DNA of 64,000 nt from Turritopsis dohrnii (GCA_027922465.2 BQMF02000204.1:496001-560000), one strand, 5' to 3'; positions 8,898 to 21,200 are shown, numbered from the stretch's first letter. Numbers and translations: made by a program. Notes: generated from the sequence alone by a model not told the origin.

Positions 8898-11800
8898 GAC
8901 AGGTTTGAATAAAATTGGGCAATTTAGACAAGGTGCTGATTTAGAAGTTGACGGTCATTTTGTCAAACTTGACTAAAATTGGACAATTTGGGCCAAATTT
9001 GGACCAAATTTCGAAAGTTCTTCAAATTTCATGAAATTTTGCATGGATTACATTTGAAAGGTGCTGATTTCAATTCTGGCAATCATTTTGTCTGAATTGA
9101 CTAAAATTGGACAATTTGGGCCAAATTTGGACCAAATTTCGAAAGTTCTTCAAATTTCATGAAATTTTGCATGGATTACATTTGAAAGGTGCTGATTTCA
9201 ATCCTGGCAATCATTTTGTCAGAATTGACTAAAATTGGACAATTTGGGCCAAATTTGGACCAAATTTCGAAAGTTCTTCAAATTTCATGAAATTTTGCAT
9301 GGATTACATTTGAAAGGTGCTGAATTCAATTCTGGCAATCATTTTGACTGAATTGACCAAAATTGGACAATTTGGGCCAAATTTGGACCAAATTTCGAAA
9401 GTTCTTCAAATTTCATGAAATTTTCCATGGATTACATTTGAAAGGTGCTGATTTCAATCCTGGCAATCATTTTGTCAGAATTGACTAAAATTGGACAATT
9501 TGGGCCAAATTTGGACCAAATTTCGAAAGTTCTTCAAATTTTATGAAATTTTGCATGGATTACATTTGAAAGGTGCTGATTTCAAATTTGACAGTCATTT
9601 TGTCAGAATTACCTAAAATTGGACAATTTGGGCCAAATTTGGACCAAATTTCGAAAGTTCTTCAAATTTCATGAAATTTTGCATGGATTACATTTGAAAG
9701 GTGCTGATTTCAATCCTGGCAATCATTTTGTCAGAATTGACTAAAATTGGACAATTTGGGCCAAATTTGGACCAAATTTCGAAAGTTCTTCAAATTTCAT
9801 GAAATTTTGCATGGATTACATTTGAAAGGTGCTGATTTCAATTCTGGCAATCATTTTGACTGAATTGACCAAAATTGGACAATTTGGGCCAAATTTGGAC
9901 CAAATTTCGAAAGTTCTTCAAATTTCATGAAATTTTGCATGGATTACATTTGAAAGGTGCTGATTTCAAATTTGACAGTCATTTTGTCAGAATTACCTAA
10001 AATTGGACAATTTGGGCCAAATTTGGACCAAATTTCGAAAGTTCTTCAAATTTCATGAAATTTTGCATGGATTACATTTGAAAGGTGCTGATTTCAAATT
10101 TGACAGTCATTTTGTCAGAATAAACTAAAATTGGACAATTTGGGCCAAATTTGGACCAAATTTCGAAAGTTCTTCAAATTTCATGAAATTTTGCATGGAT
10201 TACATTTGAAAGGTGCTGATTTCAATTCTGGCAATCATTTTGTCTGAATTGACTAAAATTGGACAATTTGGGCCAAATTTGGACCAAATTTCGAAAGTTC
10301 TTCAAATTTCATGAAATTTTGCATGGATTACATTTGAAAGGTGCTGATTTCAATCCTGGCAATCATTTTGTCAGAATTGACTAAAATTGGACAATTTGGG
10401 CCAAATTTGGACCAAATTTCGAAAGTTCTTCAAATTTCATGAAATTTTGCATGGATTACATTTGAAAGGTGCTGAATTCAATTCTGGCAATCATTTTGAC
10501 TGAATTGACCAAAATTGGACAATTTGGGCCAAATTTGGACCAAATTTCGAAAGTTCTTCAAATTTCATGAAATTTTCCATGGATTACATTTGAAAGGTGC
10601 TGATTTCAATCCTGGCAATCATTTTGTCAGAATTGACTAAAATTGGACAATTTGGGCCAAATTTGGACCAAATTTCGAAAGTTCTTCAAATTTTATGAAA
10701 TTTTGCATGGATTACATTTGAAAGGTGCTGATTTCAATTCTGGCAATCATTTTGTCTGAATTGACCAAAATTGGACAATTTGGGCCAAATTTGGACCAAA
10801 TTTCGAAAGTTCTTCAAATTTCATGATTTTGCATGTATTACATTTGAAAGGTGCTGATTTCAAATTTGACAGTCATTTTGTCAGAATTACCTAAAATTGG
10901 ACAATTTGGGCCAAATTTGGACCAAATTTCGAAAGTTCTTCAAATTTCATGAAATTTTGCATGTATTACATTTGAAAGGTGCTGATTTCAAATTTGACAG
11001 TCATTTTGTCAGAATAAACTAAAATTGGACAATTTGGGCCAAATTTGGACCAAATTTCGAAAGTTCTTCAAATTTCATGAAATTTTGCATGGATTACATT
11101 TGAAAGGTGCTGATTTCAATTCTGGCAATCATTTTGACTGAATTGACCAAAATTGGACAATTTGGGCCAAATTTGGACCAAATTTCGAAAGTTCTTCAAA
11201 TTTCATGAAATTTTGCATGGATTACATTTGAAAGGTGCTGATTTCAATCCTGGCAATCATTTTGTCAGAATTGACTAAAATTGGACAATTTGGGCCAAAT
11301 TTGGACCAAATTTCGAAAGTTCTTCAAATTTCATGAAATTTTGCATGGATTACATTTGAAAGGTGCTGATTTCAATTCTGGCAATCATTTTGTCTGAATT
11401 GACCAAAATTGGACAATTTGGGCCAAATTTGGACCAAATTTCGAAAGTTCTTCAAATTTCATGAAATTTTGCATGTATTACATTTGAAAGGTGCTGATTT
11501 CAAATTTGACAGTCATTTTGTCAGAATTAACTAAAATTGGACAATTTGGGCCAAATTTGGACCAAATTTCGAAAGTTCTTCAAATTTCATGAAATTTTGC
11601 ATGTATTTTATTTGAAAGGTGCTGATTTCAAATTTGACAGTCATTTTGTCAGAATTAACTAAAATTGGACAATTTGGGCCAAATTTGGACCAAATTTCGA
11701 AAGTTCTTCAAATTTCATGAAATTTTGCATGGATTACATTTGAAAGGTGCTGATTTCAATTCTGGCAATCATTTTGACTGAATTGACCAAAATTGGACAA

Positions 11801-12870
11801 TTTGGGCCAAATTTGGACCAAATTTCGAAAGTTCTTCAAATTTCATGAAATTTTGCATGGATTACATTTGAAAGGTGCTGATTTCAAATTTGACAGTCAT
11901 TTTGTCAGAATTAACTAAAATTGGACAATTTGGGCCAAATTTGGACCAAATTTCGAAAGTTCTTCAAATTTCATGAAATTTTGCATGGATTACATTTGAA
12001 AGGTGCTGATTTCAAATTTGACAGTCATTTTGTCAGAATTAACTAAAATTGGACAATTTGGGCCAAATTTGGACCAAATTTCGAAAGTTCTTCAAATTTC
12101 ATGAAATTTTGCATGTATTTTATTTGAAAGGTGCTGATTTCAAATTTGACAGTCATTTTGTCAGAATTAACTAAAATTGGACAATTTGGGCCAAATTTGG
12201 ACCAAATTTCGAAAGTTCTTCAAATTTCATGAAATTTTGCATGGATTACATTTGAAAGGTGCTGATTTCAATTCTGGCAATCATTTTGACTGAATTGACC
12301 AAAATTGGACAATTTGGGCCAAATTTGGACCAAATTTCGAAAGTTCTTCAAATTTCATGAAATTTTGCATGGATTACATTTGAAAGGTGCTGATTTCAAA
12401 TTTGACAGTCATTTTGTCAGAATTACCTAAAATTGGACAATTTGGGCCAAATTTGGACCAAATTTCGAAAGTTCTTCAAATTTCATGAAATTTTGCATGG
12501 ATTACATTTGAAAGGTGCTGATTTCAATCCTGGCAATCATTTTGTCAGAATTGACTAAAATTGGACAATTTGGGCCAAATTTGGACCAAATTTCGAAAGT
12601 TCTTCAAATTTTATGAAATTTTGCATGGATTACATTTGAAAGGTGCTGATTTCAATTCTGGCAATCATTTTGTCTGAATTGACCAAAATTGGACAATTTG
12701 GGCCAAATTTGGACCAAATTTCAAAAGTTCTTCAAATTTCATGAAATTTTGCATGGATTACATTTGAAAGATGCTGGTTTCGAATTTGACAGTCATTTTA
12801 TCAGATTGGACTAAAATTGGACAATTTGGGCCAAATTTGGACCATATTTCGAAAAATCTTCAATTTTCAT
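8898..12870. repeat. 128-bp satellite array, about 31 units
   Basis: The core GGACAATTTGGGCCAAATTT recurs every 128 bp from 8981 to 12819, with one 2-bp deletion near 10816. Units differ mainly in a 40-bp variable segment (ttctgg/tcctgg/aaatttgacag types followed by gaattgact, gaattgacc, ttacct, ataaact or ttaact). Successive units are mixed types, and a run of four types with private variants recurs 9 units (1152 bp) later. The first and last units are the most diverged, as expected for array edges. It is not protein-coding. Confidence 0.95.
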
Positions 12871-15800
12871 GAATAAACATCATGAAGATATTGGTGAACT
12901 GTTTTTATGGCCCCGAAACATCATAGTGAATTGCAAGGCTGTCAAGATCAAGTTAAATAAAGTAAAGAAGGGAGTAATTTGATGAATTCCAGAGACTGCA
13001 TCAAATTATTAGTCAGTGTACAAGTCATTCAGATGTCTTAAAAATTAGCCTAAAGCAATTTTCTCAAGGGCTGATGCGGAAATTGTTCAAGCCTAATGGC
13101 TTCTAGTTAAAAATGTTTTCCTGTCTGATTTCGATGTCGAGTTTGTTGAATATAACTGCCCCTTGATAGTATGACAGTTTTTTCCCCGTTTCAGTTTTAA
13201 CTTTAGGTAAGCGTAACATGCAGTTATTATTTCGTGATTGTGTAGATTGTATAGTTTCCTGTTTGCTCGTTGTAAAAGTTCTTAATATCTTTGTATACAT
13301 CTACCGCGACTCTACGTTTCAGCTGAGTTGTCAAACTTGACCAAGCATTACACTTGGGGCTACGGATGATTTGCTTTGCTTTACGAAAAATTGATTCGAA
13401 CTTTCCGGTCCACGTGTTGTGCATGCTGGTGTAAAGAGGATAGCAGTAAAATACGATTGGTTGAATCATTACCAAAAATATTGTTTCAGCAGTTGCTGAT
13501 GATATCTTATAACGGATTTTTCGTAAGGGATTCAATCGCGAGCGCATCTTTTTGTATGAAGTTTGAAAGTGATCGTTCAGATTTAATCGTTTGTCCAGAA
13601 CAATACCAAGATATTTATAACTTTCTGGCTGATTAATTACGTTGTTATCTATTTTAATCACAGCTTTACTGATTTCTTTCTTCTTTTTATTGGAAAAGGA
13701 TATAAATTCCGTTTTTCCAATTTTTGGATTTAAAACCAGACAATTTTCTTCCATCCACTTATTAACTTTATTTGCATCACTATTAACATGGCTTTCAATG
13801 AGAGATAAAGATGCATTCGAACAATACAACACTGTATCATCAGCATACATCAAAACTATGCAATGCATTAACTGGTCGGGCAAATCGTTAATCATTATAA
13901 CAAACAAAAGAGGTCCCAGAATGGAGCCTTGTGGTACCCCATGTGTTATGAATTCTTTGTTCGAAATGGTACCTGAGTAATTAACAATTTGGGTTCTATT
14001 AAAAAGATAATCGCTGATCCAGTTCAATTCGACATCGCATATTCCATAATAAGGAAGTTTCTGGATGAGACACGCGTGATTTACTGTGTCAAAAGCCTTC
14101 CGTAGATCCATAAACAAGGCACCAGTAATTTTACCGCTGTCCATAGATTTTCGAATTTCATCTGTAAGTTTGATAACAGCTTGTTTTGTTGATCTATGCT
14201 TACGGAAACCATACTGGTGTTGACTTAGTAGATCATTTGATTCAAAGTAATCAGATAGTTGATTGTAGGCGGCTCTTTCGAAAACTTTTGATAAAACGTT
14301 TAAAACTGATATAGGTCGGTAGTTATCTACATTTTGTTTTTCGCAGGTCGGAAACGTTGATGTTTTTAGTCCCCAGTCTATTAGAAAAGCTAACGGTGCG
14401 GCTAGTTCGTTCGCTGCATCTTTTATCATCTTGGCTGGAATATCATCTATACCACACGCTTTATTTGCATTTGTCTCTTTTAAGATCTTATTAATCTCTG
14501 ATACGGTTACAGCTCGAAATTTGAATACGCAGTTTCGAGGGTTGACATGCATAAGATTTTTGCGATGGTTGAAGAATTTCCAGGTTGTGTTGACTAGTGG
14601 AAGGCTAAGTATAGTTGAACCAACTTTTGTGAAGAAAGTGCAGAACGCATTCGATATCATATGTTTATCAGATGTTGCAGTGTCATTTATTTTAAGAGTT
14701 TTGCTAATCTCATTGCGGTCTTTAGTACTATAGCATTTTTTGATCTGATTCCAAAACTGTTTCGGTTCGCCCGCGGATTCTCGAAAGGAGTTTCGAACTT
14801 GGTTTGCTTTTGCTACACGGCTTTTATATGTAACACTATTTCTAAAGCTTTTATAAGCTAGCCAGTCGTCCGGGTTATTCGTAGCTTTAAAATGCCGTAA
14901 GTGCATATCCCTGGTTTGCATTAAAGCTTTTATTTCATGGGTCATCCAGGGGTTTTCTTTACCGCGAACTTTAATTTCTTTCTTTGGTGCGTGATTGTTA
15001 ATTATAATTGTTAAGTAGGATTTAAAAAGTTCCCATGCGTTATTGAAACTATTCATTGACAAACAATCTTCCCAAGAGGCATTACGGATATCGTCTTTGA
15101 AAGATTCCACGTTATATTTGGAATAATCACGAACTTTAGCGATTCTTGGCTTGTAGCGCTTACAGTTTATTTTGCGGATGTTTCCAACAAGGTTGTGGTC
15201 ACTAAAGGAATTTGAGTGATTTAAAGTTCCATTATTTTTATTTTTATCCGTAACGCAAATTATGTCGATTGTTGTTTTACTGTTCATGGCTATTCGTGTT
15301 GGTGACTTTATAACTTGGTAATAACCATTAGATTTAATTATATTCTTGATTTCAAGATGGTCTTTCGGGGCACTGTAATCACAATTGAAATCTCCGCACA
15401 TAATAACATCTTTCTTTTCAGCGTTAATTACTGTTAAGAGTTCATTAAAATTGTTTGAAAAGTTCTGATCGATATATTTTGATGAATCCGGGGGTTTATA
15501 ACAAGAAGAAACTAAAAACGATTTCGAATTTTTGTTCTGAATTTCAACCCAAATAAACTCCAGATTATCACGTTCTAAATCCAATCTACGCTTATACTCA
15601 AGGTCATCTCTGATATACATAGAAACACCACCGTGCGGTCCATTGGATCGATCTTTTCTCTCTAGTACATACCCCGGAATATAAAGTTCCGATGACTTTG
15701 CAGTACAGCTTGTGTGCGTTTCAGAAAAACCAAAAACATGAATATTATTATTTGTTGACGACAAAAACAACTTTATCCGATCTAATTTCCCATAAATTCC

Positions 15801-16160
15801 ATTGATATTCTGGTGAAGAATTTTGAAACCTCTTTTACTTATGAATTTCTCGATATCAGGTTGTAACGTACCGGGTGTAAATTCTGGAAACTCAGGCTTG
15901 CAGTTCGAACAGTAAAATAATTCACCTTGTTTCTCAACATAAACATCTGTCAAACATTTCATGTGGAAGGTATCATTACACGAATAACATTTCTCGCTGC
16001 TCTGGTTCTTTCTGATGGTCTTAGAACAAGTTGCACATACCAGTTTCACATTTATAACCATAAAAAACAACATAAACAAGATTCCTACAAAACAAGCGTC
16101 CGTCCGCATCGACGCCATTTTTCTCCACCACTTGAGACTACCCCTAGATCCGCCCCTAGA
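12871..16160 (-). mobile_element. CR1-group LINE, near full length
   Basis: The 963-codon ORF (13227-16118) plus short flanks; 12871-13226 would be the 3' untranslated part and adjoins the satellite directly. No poly-A or microsatellite tail is evident between the ORF and the satellite. Of the LINE copies in this window it is the only one with an unbroken reading frame. Confidence 0.7.
13227..16118 (-). CDS. LINE ORF: PHD finger-endonuclease-reverse transcriptase
   Basis: Encodes 963 residues. Residues 8-26 are strongly hydrophobic, followed by a PHD-type finger (C28, C31, C44, C47, H52, C55, C70, C73). Residues about 98-312 are an apurinic-type endonuclease with HQNINGIYGKL, FSETH, CGDFNCDY and SDHNLV. 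Reverse transcriptase motifs follow: DNYRPISVLN (598), LFMDLRKAFDTVNH (668), HGVPQGSILGPLLF (726) and the catalytic YADD (758-761). Between TSTFP and VDNYRPIS about 10-12 residues normally present in CR1/L2-type enzymes are missing, without loss of frame, so activity may be impaired. The protein would nick target DNA and copy its RNA by target-primed reverse transcription. The first ATG was chosen because it gives a continuous frame; the hydrophobic leader is unusual, and a later start before the PHD finger is possible. Confidence 0.9.
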   Translation of the reverse strand: MASMRTDACFVGILFMLFFMVINVKLVCATCSKTIRKNQSSEKCYSCNDTFHMKCLTDVYVEKQGELFYCSNCKPEFPEFTPGTLQPDIEKFISKRGFKILHQNINGIYGKLDRIKLFLSSTNNNIHVFGFSETHTSCTAKSSELYIPGYVLERKDRSNGPHGGVSMYIRDDLEYKRRLDLERDNLEFIWVEIQNKNSKSFLVSSCYKPPDSSKYIDQNFSNNFNELLTVINAEKKDVIMCGDFNCDYSAPKDHLEIKNIIKSNGYYQVIKSPTRIAMNSKTTIDIICVTDKNKNNGTLNHSNSFSDHNLVGNIRKINCKRYKPRIAKVRDYSKYNVESFKDDIRNASWEDCLSMNSFNNAWELFKSYLTIIINNHAPKKEIKVRGKENPWMTHEIKALMQTRDMHLRHFKATNNPDDWLAYKSFRNSVTYKSRVAKANQVRNSFRESAGEPKQFWNQIKKCYSTKDRNEISKTLKINDTATSDKHMISNAFCTFFTKVGSTILSLPLVNTTWKFFNHRKNLMHVNPRNCVFKFRAVTVSEINKILKETNANKACGIDDIPAKMIKDAANELAAPLAFLIDWGLKTSTFPTCEKQNVDNYRPISVLNVLSKVFERAAYNQLSDYFESNDLLSQHQYGFRKHRSTKQAVIKLTDEIRKSMDSGKITGALFMDLRKAFDTVNHACLIQKLPYYGICDVELNWISDYLFNRTQIVNYSGTISNKEFITHGVPQGSILGPLLFVIMINDLPDQLMHCIVLMYADDTVLYCSNASLSLIESHVNSDANKVNKWMEENCLVLNPKIGKTEFISFSNKKKKEISKAVIKIDNNVINQPESYKYLGIVLDKRLNLNDHFQTSYKKMRSRLNPLRKIRYKISSATAETIFLVMIQPIVFYCYPLYTSMHNTWTGKFESIFRKAKQIIRSPKCNAWSSLTTQLKRRVAVDVYKDIKNFYNEQTGNYTIYTITK

Positions 16161-16189
16161 TCAATTTAGTCGCGAATATAGTAGTTAAT

Positions 16190-16930
16190 CTGATTCTCTT
16201 AGCTACATAGATGTTATTGTAATTGAAAGTTCTTCTCAACTGGGCAAAATCGTTGAAAGGTCACCGCAATCAAAATGTTACAAAAGTTAACAAATCCATT
16301 GTGTGACTTCCATAAGTTAAAAATAAGTGATACTTTTAATCATTTTAAAAATATGAGAAAACATTAAACATTTATCAATACTGTACATGCAACAGAAAAT
16401 GACCAAATAAAAGTAAGAAGACAAAAAATGTAATTTGACTAGGTCTTTTATAAAGTTGAAATATCATCAACATCAAGAAGAAGGTATTGTCGCCGTTCAA
16501 AGATGTTACAAAATTTGATAAAATCAGGAAAATAAAGAATTCTAAGTTGAATAAAAAGAGGAAATGAGCTTTGAAATCTGAAAATATTATAATTCTAACA
16601 GACTTTTTGTGAAGAGTCATAATAGGCTTTGCTGAATTTTAATTTAAAGCACATGCATTAGCTGAGTAACATAAATGAGAATGAAATAATGCATAATTAA
16701 ATGGACAAAAGAACATTTCTAGACACAAAATATCGTAGCTTACTCAATGCACCATCCGCTCTAACTAAAGCTAATGCGACCACCCCAGTTTAAATTCGAG
16801 TCAGTGATCACATCTAAATACTTTGCTGAGGCACAAGGATAAAGGCTAGTACCATTGATTTTAACATTGACATCAAATAGTGTGTTTATTTTTATAGAAA
16901 TGCACTCCTTCGCAGTGATTCTTCAGCAAA
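16190..16930 (-). mobile_element. LINE fragment, 5'-truncated and decayed
   Basis: On minus, about 16900-16780 translates to a reverse transcriptase piece of the KYLDVITDSNLNW type. The 16620-16375 part resembles the C-terminal segment also seen at 22789-22304 (LHKKSVRI..FSDF). The 3' non-coding parts of both copies also align. It is full of stops and small deletions, and it separates the LINE from the multicopper oxidase exons. Confidence 0.6.
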
Positions 16931-17221
16931 CGTACCTATCTGAGTACGTTGTTATATAGTTTATCAATTGCAAAAATAAGTTTCTTTAACTTCATTCAAG
17001 TCATAAGTTAAATAATGTGTCATTGGCACTCGTGTCGTCATCCACGTCGCGGTTGCAAGCTCTACTTTTTTTGGGTAAGGTTAGTCTGTAAGGGCAAAAC
17101 ATTATGGTTTAAATCAAGTATGAGAAAAACATTTGTCACAACGAATTTTTATTGACAATATACAACCATTAAATGATACAATTTTAGTACATCTTTAATT
17201 TTGTCTATTGTCAATCTCTAG

Positions 17222-19617
17222 ATACCCATCGATGAAGTGATTACAGTTGATGGCTATTACAGGATGGTTTTAACAGTCAATGGAACAATTCCAGGACCAC
17301 CTATTATTGTATACAAGAATCAAGTTGTCGTTGTACACATCACTAACTTGCTTTACAGTGACACAGTTACCATGCATTGGCACGGAATACACCAAAAGGG
17401 AACACCCTATATGGATGGTGTTGGTTGGATAACGCAGTGTCCAATTGGAGCAGGGCAAAGCTTTACATACAGATTCAAGGTAATTGATATTATTGGATAG
17501 AATTTATGTTTTCTATAACCATCATTATAGTTGTATTTACTCCTAGGTAACAAATGGTGGTACGTATTGGTATCACAGTCACGTGGGTATTCAAAGAACA
17601 AACGGGGTATATGGAGCGCTTATTGTAAAAGAGCCACCAAATTACTTTAATCCTCCAGTTGATATGCTTATGACTGTGACAGACTGGGAGCACGATCTAT
17701 CAGAGGAGGTTGTTATATTGAGCTGTTTGGTAATGCATTTTTTTGCATATCTGTTGAAATAAGATATGTTCTAATGCTTTTATTTCACAGACTTACACAA
17801 AATTTATTCTTGGGAATTTTGATAGGCGTACAAAAATACCTGGTTTGGATTATACTTCAGGATTAATTGAAGGTAAAGGAAGGTATAGAAACTCCCATAC
17901 AGGTTAGTTATCAACCAATGTCATGGAAAGCAAAATTCATGGTCTTAGTTAGTTGATTAACTCTTGATTTTTAACTTCAGGTAAAGTTACAGAAGCACCA
18001 TTGACATATTATAACGTAATCTCTGGAAATTCATATCGATTTCGAGTGATTGCAGCTAGTTCGACGTTTTCCTTACGTATTTCCATTGATAATCACAATT
18101 TAACTGTGGTAGCAACAGATGGATATGAAATAAATCCAATTCAAGTCGAATCTTTCATCATCAGTTCCGGAGAACGTTTTGATTTTATTTTAACAGCAAA
18201 CCAAGAAGCAAAGAATTATTGGATACGCGGTGAAAGTCTATCGGTAAAAAATATAATATTTCCCTAAATAGCTACAAGCAAATTACACAAACATTGATTA
18301 AGTAAAACCTGTGTTTTTTTGCAGGTCATCAAACCAACATTACACAGTGATAAATATCCTATTCAAGCAATATTGCATTATGAGGCTGCACCAATGAATG
18401 AACCCACAACAGCGCGAGCAGTATGTTCAAAAAATTTCCCTTGTAATGTACTCAATTGCCAGTACAGGTCATACCCAACAAATGAACATATCAACTGCTT
18501 ATTTATCTCAGATATGACAGCGTTAAATAAGGAGAATGTGCCATTATATGAAGTCGATAGTGAAGAGCATTTTTTAAATTTCAATTATCCAGGAACAGCT
18601 GAAGTGAATCCCGGTGCAGTTAACGGTCATATATTTCAATATCCTACTACAAACTCGTTGGCACAAGGTAATGCTATTGTAGAGCCAGACTGCAGCAAAC
18701 AGAATTGTGGCGAAGATAAGGCATGTCATTGCAACTATGAACTGAAACTACCATTTGATAAAACAATACAATTAGTTCTTCTGAATATGGGAAAGGGTGC
18801 TGAGATTTCTCATCCAATACATATGCATGGACATAGCTTTTATGTTCTGAAAATGGAGTACATTTCTGGAAACACATTAGTTCATCCGGATATAGAATGT
18901 GGAACTAGCTCATTGCAGTTCTGTAATTATCCGAAATGGAAAAACTCCTCTTGGAATGGGGGAAATGTTCCAGGATTAAATGTAAAACAGCCTATAAGAA
19001 AAGATACGCTTTTTTTACCTGTTGGAGCGTACGCTGTCATACGAATCCGTTCGGATAATCCTGGAAAATGGTTTATCCATTGTCACGTTGATATACATGC
19101 CCAACAAGGTATGGCAATGGTTTTATCTGAAGCGCCTGAAAAAGTTCCTTTGCCGCCTTATGGATTTCCAACATGCGAAAACTTTAAAGATGTCAAGAAA
19201 GACGCCACGGGAAGAGGTTAGTTTCTTTAGAATGTTCAATGAAATAGTACCAATTCTTTTTATTTAGGATATTTTTATTGTGTCATTCTGCATCCATTTT
19301 GATCACATGTTGTAACAAGTACCGCTGTAATCATTTTTAAGTGCAGGTGAATATAAAAGAGATATTGAGACAGTTTATATTACCAACCACAAAAATTATG
19401 TCTTTATAAATATTAGCTACCAAAATTGGTTGTTTAATTAATAGTTCTGTAATTTCCACTTGATTTAATCTTAGATGATGCCAACCAAGACACTGAGCGA
19501 TTAATGTTGATAGCTTTCTTATGCCTTGTAAGCTTGATTGTCTTGCTCGAACTGTTTGTCATCCTCCATTTGATGAAACGACGAAAATACACCCGTCTTC
19601 ATGAGTCTACTAACTGA
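17222..19617 (+). CDS. Laccase-like multicopper oxidase with C-terminal membrane anchor
   Basis: Six exons: 17222-17479, 17547-17729, 17791-17902, 17981-18243, 18325-19216 and 19475-19617, all with GT/AG introns and matching phases (introns 67, 61, 78, 81 and 258 bp). All four copper motifs are present: HWHGIH (exon 1), YWYHSH (exon 2), HPIHMHGHSF (exon 5) and HCHVDIHAQQGM (exon 5). The enzyme should oxidise phenols or metal ions with reduction of oxygen to water, at the cell surface. The short last exon encodes a hydrophobic segment (LMLIAFLCLVSLIVLLELF) followed by KRRK, a typical stop-transfer anchor. The 5' end is incomplete. No signal peptide or Cys-rich N-terminal exon was found between 16931 and 17221, where exon 1 begins at an acceptor, so upstream exons may be further away or lost. 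The plant or insect laccase clade cannot be assigned by eye. Confidence 0.9.
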
Positions 19618-19875
19618 AAAATGCTCACCAAAAAAATAATTCGAAAAATTGTTACCAGTTTTTAAAGAAGAAGCCCCAAAGCTTCAACTGCTCCCGTATT
19701 GTTGATGTATTATTTTGTTTTGAATTTCAATCTTCCCTATCGCTGCCAATATGAAATGACATAAACCAATTCGGCGCGTGTATTTCGTTGATTCTACTTC
19801 CAATGTTTTGGAACAGAAACTTCTAGTCTATGATGATCTTGATCTTTCTGCACATTCGCAAGACTTGTTTAGAGA

Positions 19876-19881
19876 AATAAA
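19876..19881 (+). promoter_or_regulatory. Candidate polyadenylation signal of the oxidase gene
   Basis: AATAAA lies 259 bp after the oxidase stop codon and is followed by a T-rich run, as expected for a 3' end. Inference from position. Confidence 0.4.
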
Positions 19882-20944
19882 TGTTATAACAGTTTTTTTT
19901 TTCTAGTATTCGATTCTAACCTCAAATTTTGGTCCTACACACATCGGTTTACATTACGTCAGTCCTTAGGTTTAGTCATGTCCCATTTTCTAGTTTTATT
20001 AACTTCAGTCGACATTCTTTTTGGCTTACGAATCTTCTGGGCCTTCTACTCCTTAGCCACACCTAGCCAGGTCCTATTACTACGATTTTCTCTCTAGTTT
20101 CTGCCGCTATGTTTTTAATATACAATATTTTTTTAGACGCTGCATATATATAATTTTCTCAATTTCCATGTGAAGAGCCAATTGTAAAATTTTGGAGATA
20201 CTGTGAATATATCGTTGTTATTATCATTATTAGCAGCAGCAGCCTTGTCAGGATGTTCGTTGCTTTTATCCCTGAACTTCAAGTCTTGAACCAGTTTGTT
20301 CAGATAGCTCATAAATTCGAATATGATGAGCATCAGCGAATCTTTGTGCTACAGTTCTTGCTGACGGTAAGCTTGAGCTTCTTGTCTCGCAGTTATTTCT
20401 TCAATCTGTTCGTAATCTCATCGTACTTTAAGATTATGAGCTTCCCTTTTCCTGTCTGTCTGTTTGTTTGTTTGTCTGTCACGCAATATAGTAGATGTCA
20501 GATGTTAAAGAAATTGGGGAGTCAGCAATGCAATATCACATATAAAATTATTTCTTTTCCGCGATAAAGGCGATGGAGTGATGAAATATTTGGGCCCAGC
20601 CCATCTTCCAAATGAACAGCAGACTTTTGTTAAGGAAGTAGAATAACAAGCAGCTGAAAGAGAAGATAAAATCAAGTTGATTTTCAGGTATATTGTATTG
20701 AAATTCTCCTGACTGCTTTCATTTTATTTTACTCAGTATTAATACATAAGACATTAGTTGCCACCCAATTTAAGCATGCGTTTTCTTAATTCTGCTTCAA
20801 GCAAATCTTATATCTGATCAGAAAAATGTGTAAGATCGTCTACAATAATGATCCAATGATATCTCTCTTATTTCATTAACATTAACAACAATTCAATATA
20901 GGCTTATACATCAATTTTTATAAAAAAAACATTCAAAGGTTAAA
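19882..20944. other. No gene recognised
   Basis: AT-rich with short frames only. A minus-strand frame around 20133-20333 is Lys/Asn-rich and unrecognised. No repeat boundaries seen. Confidence 0.3.
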
Positions 20945-21200
20945 GGGCCTGCCTTCTGTCACTACACCACCTGTATGTAAGACCACTCTAGTCCTTTCTC
21001 TAGCCGCGTTGTCGACGGTTTGAACGGCCAGTAAACATCACACCGTTCTGTCTTTAGGAGTCGATTGGTACGTGTCCAACACTGTCTCTTTTGGCGACGT
21101 CGTCCTGAATGAATTAGGAGAAGGGGGGACCAGACCTTCGCAAGGGGTTCCAACCGTTGGGAACCCTTAGGAGATCGCGAAACCAACACGATATGTTACT
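20945..21200 (-). repeat. GC-richer island, possible SINE or repeat
   Basis: This 250-bp stretch is clearly richer in GC than its surroundings and is open on minus (ending WSYIQVV). Its composition and sharp borders suggest a dispersed repeat. No A/B boxes or tail were found. Low confidence. Confidence 0.25.

Larger units (their letters stand above)
8321..16154. repeat. Inverted repeat bracketing the satellite and the LINE
   Basis: GGCGGATCTAGAGGGTAGTC at 8321-8340 matches the complement of 16136-16154 with a single one-base gap. The motif resembles ends of hAT-type MITEs (CACTGGCGGATC-like). No matching target duplication is visible. The pair could be the ends of one composite element or two independent copies of a short repeat. 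Confidence 0.35.

Noticed and set aside
8898..12870. CRISPR-like array
   Set aside because: Units are contiguous 128-bp repeats without unique spacers, in a eukaryotic context.
20133..20567. Possible coding exon (20133-20333 minus or 20253-20567 plus)
   Set aside because: No conserved motif, no convincing splice sites, low-complexity composition.
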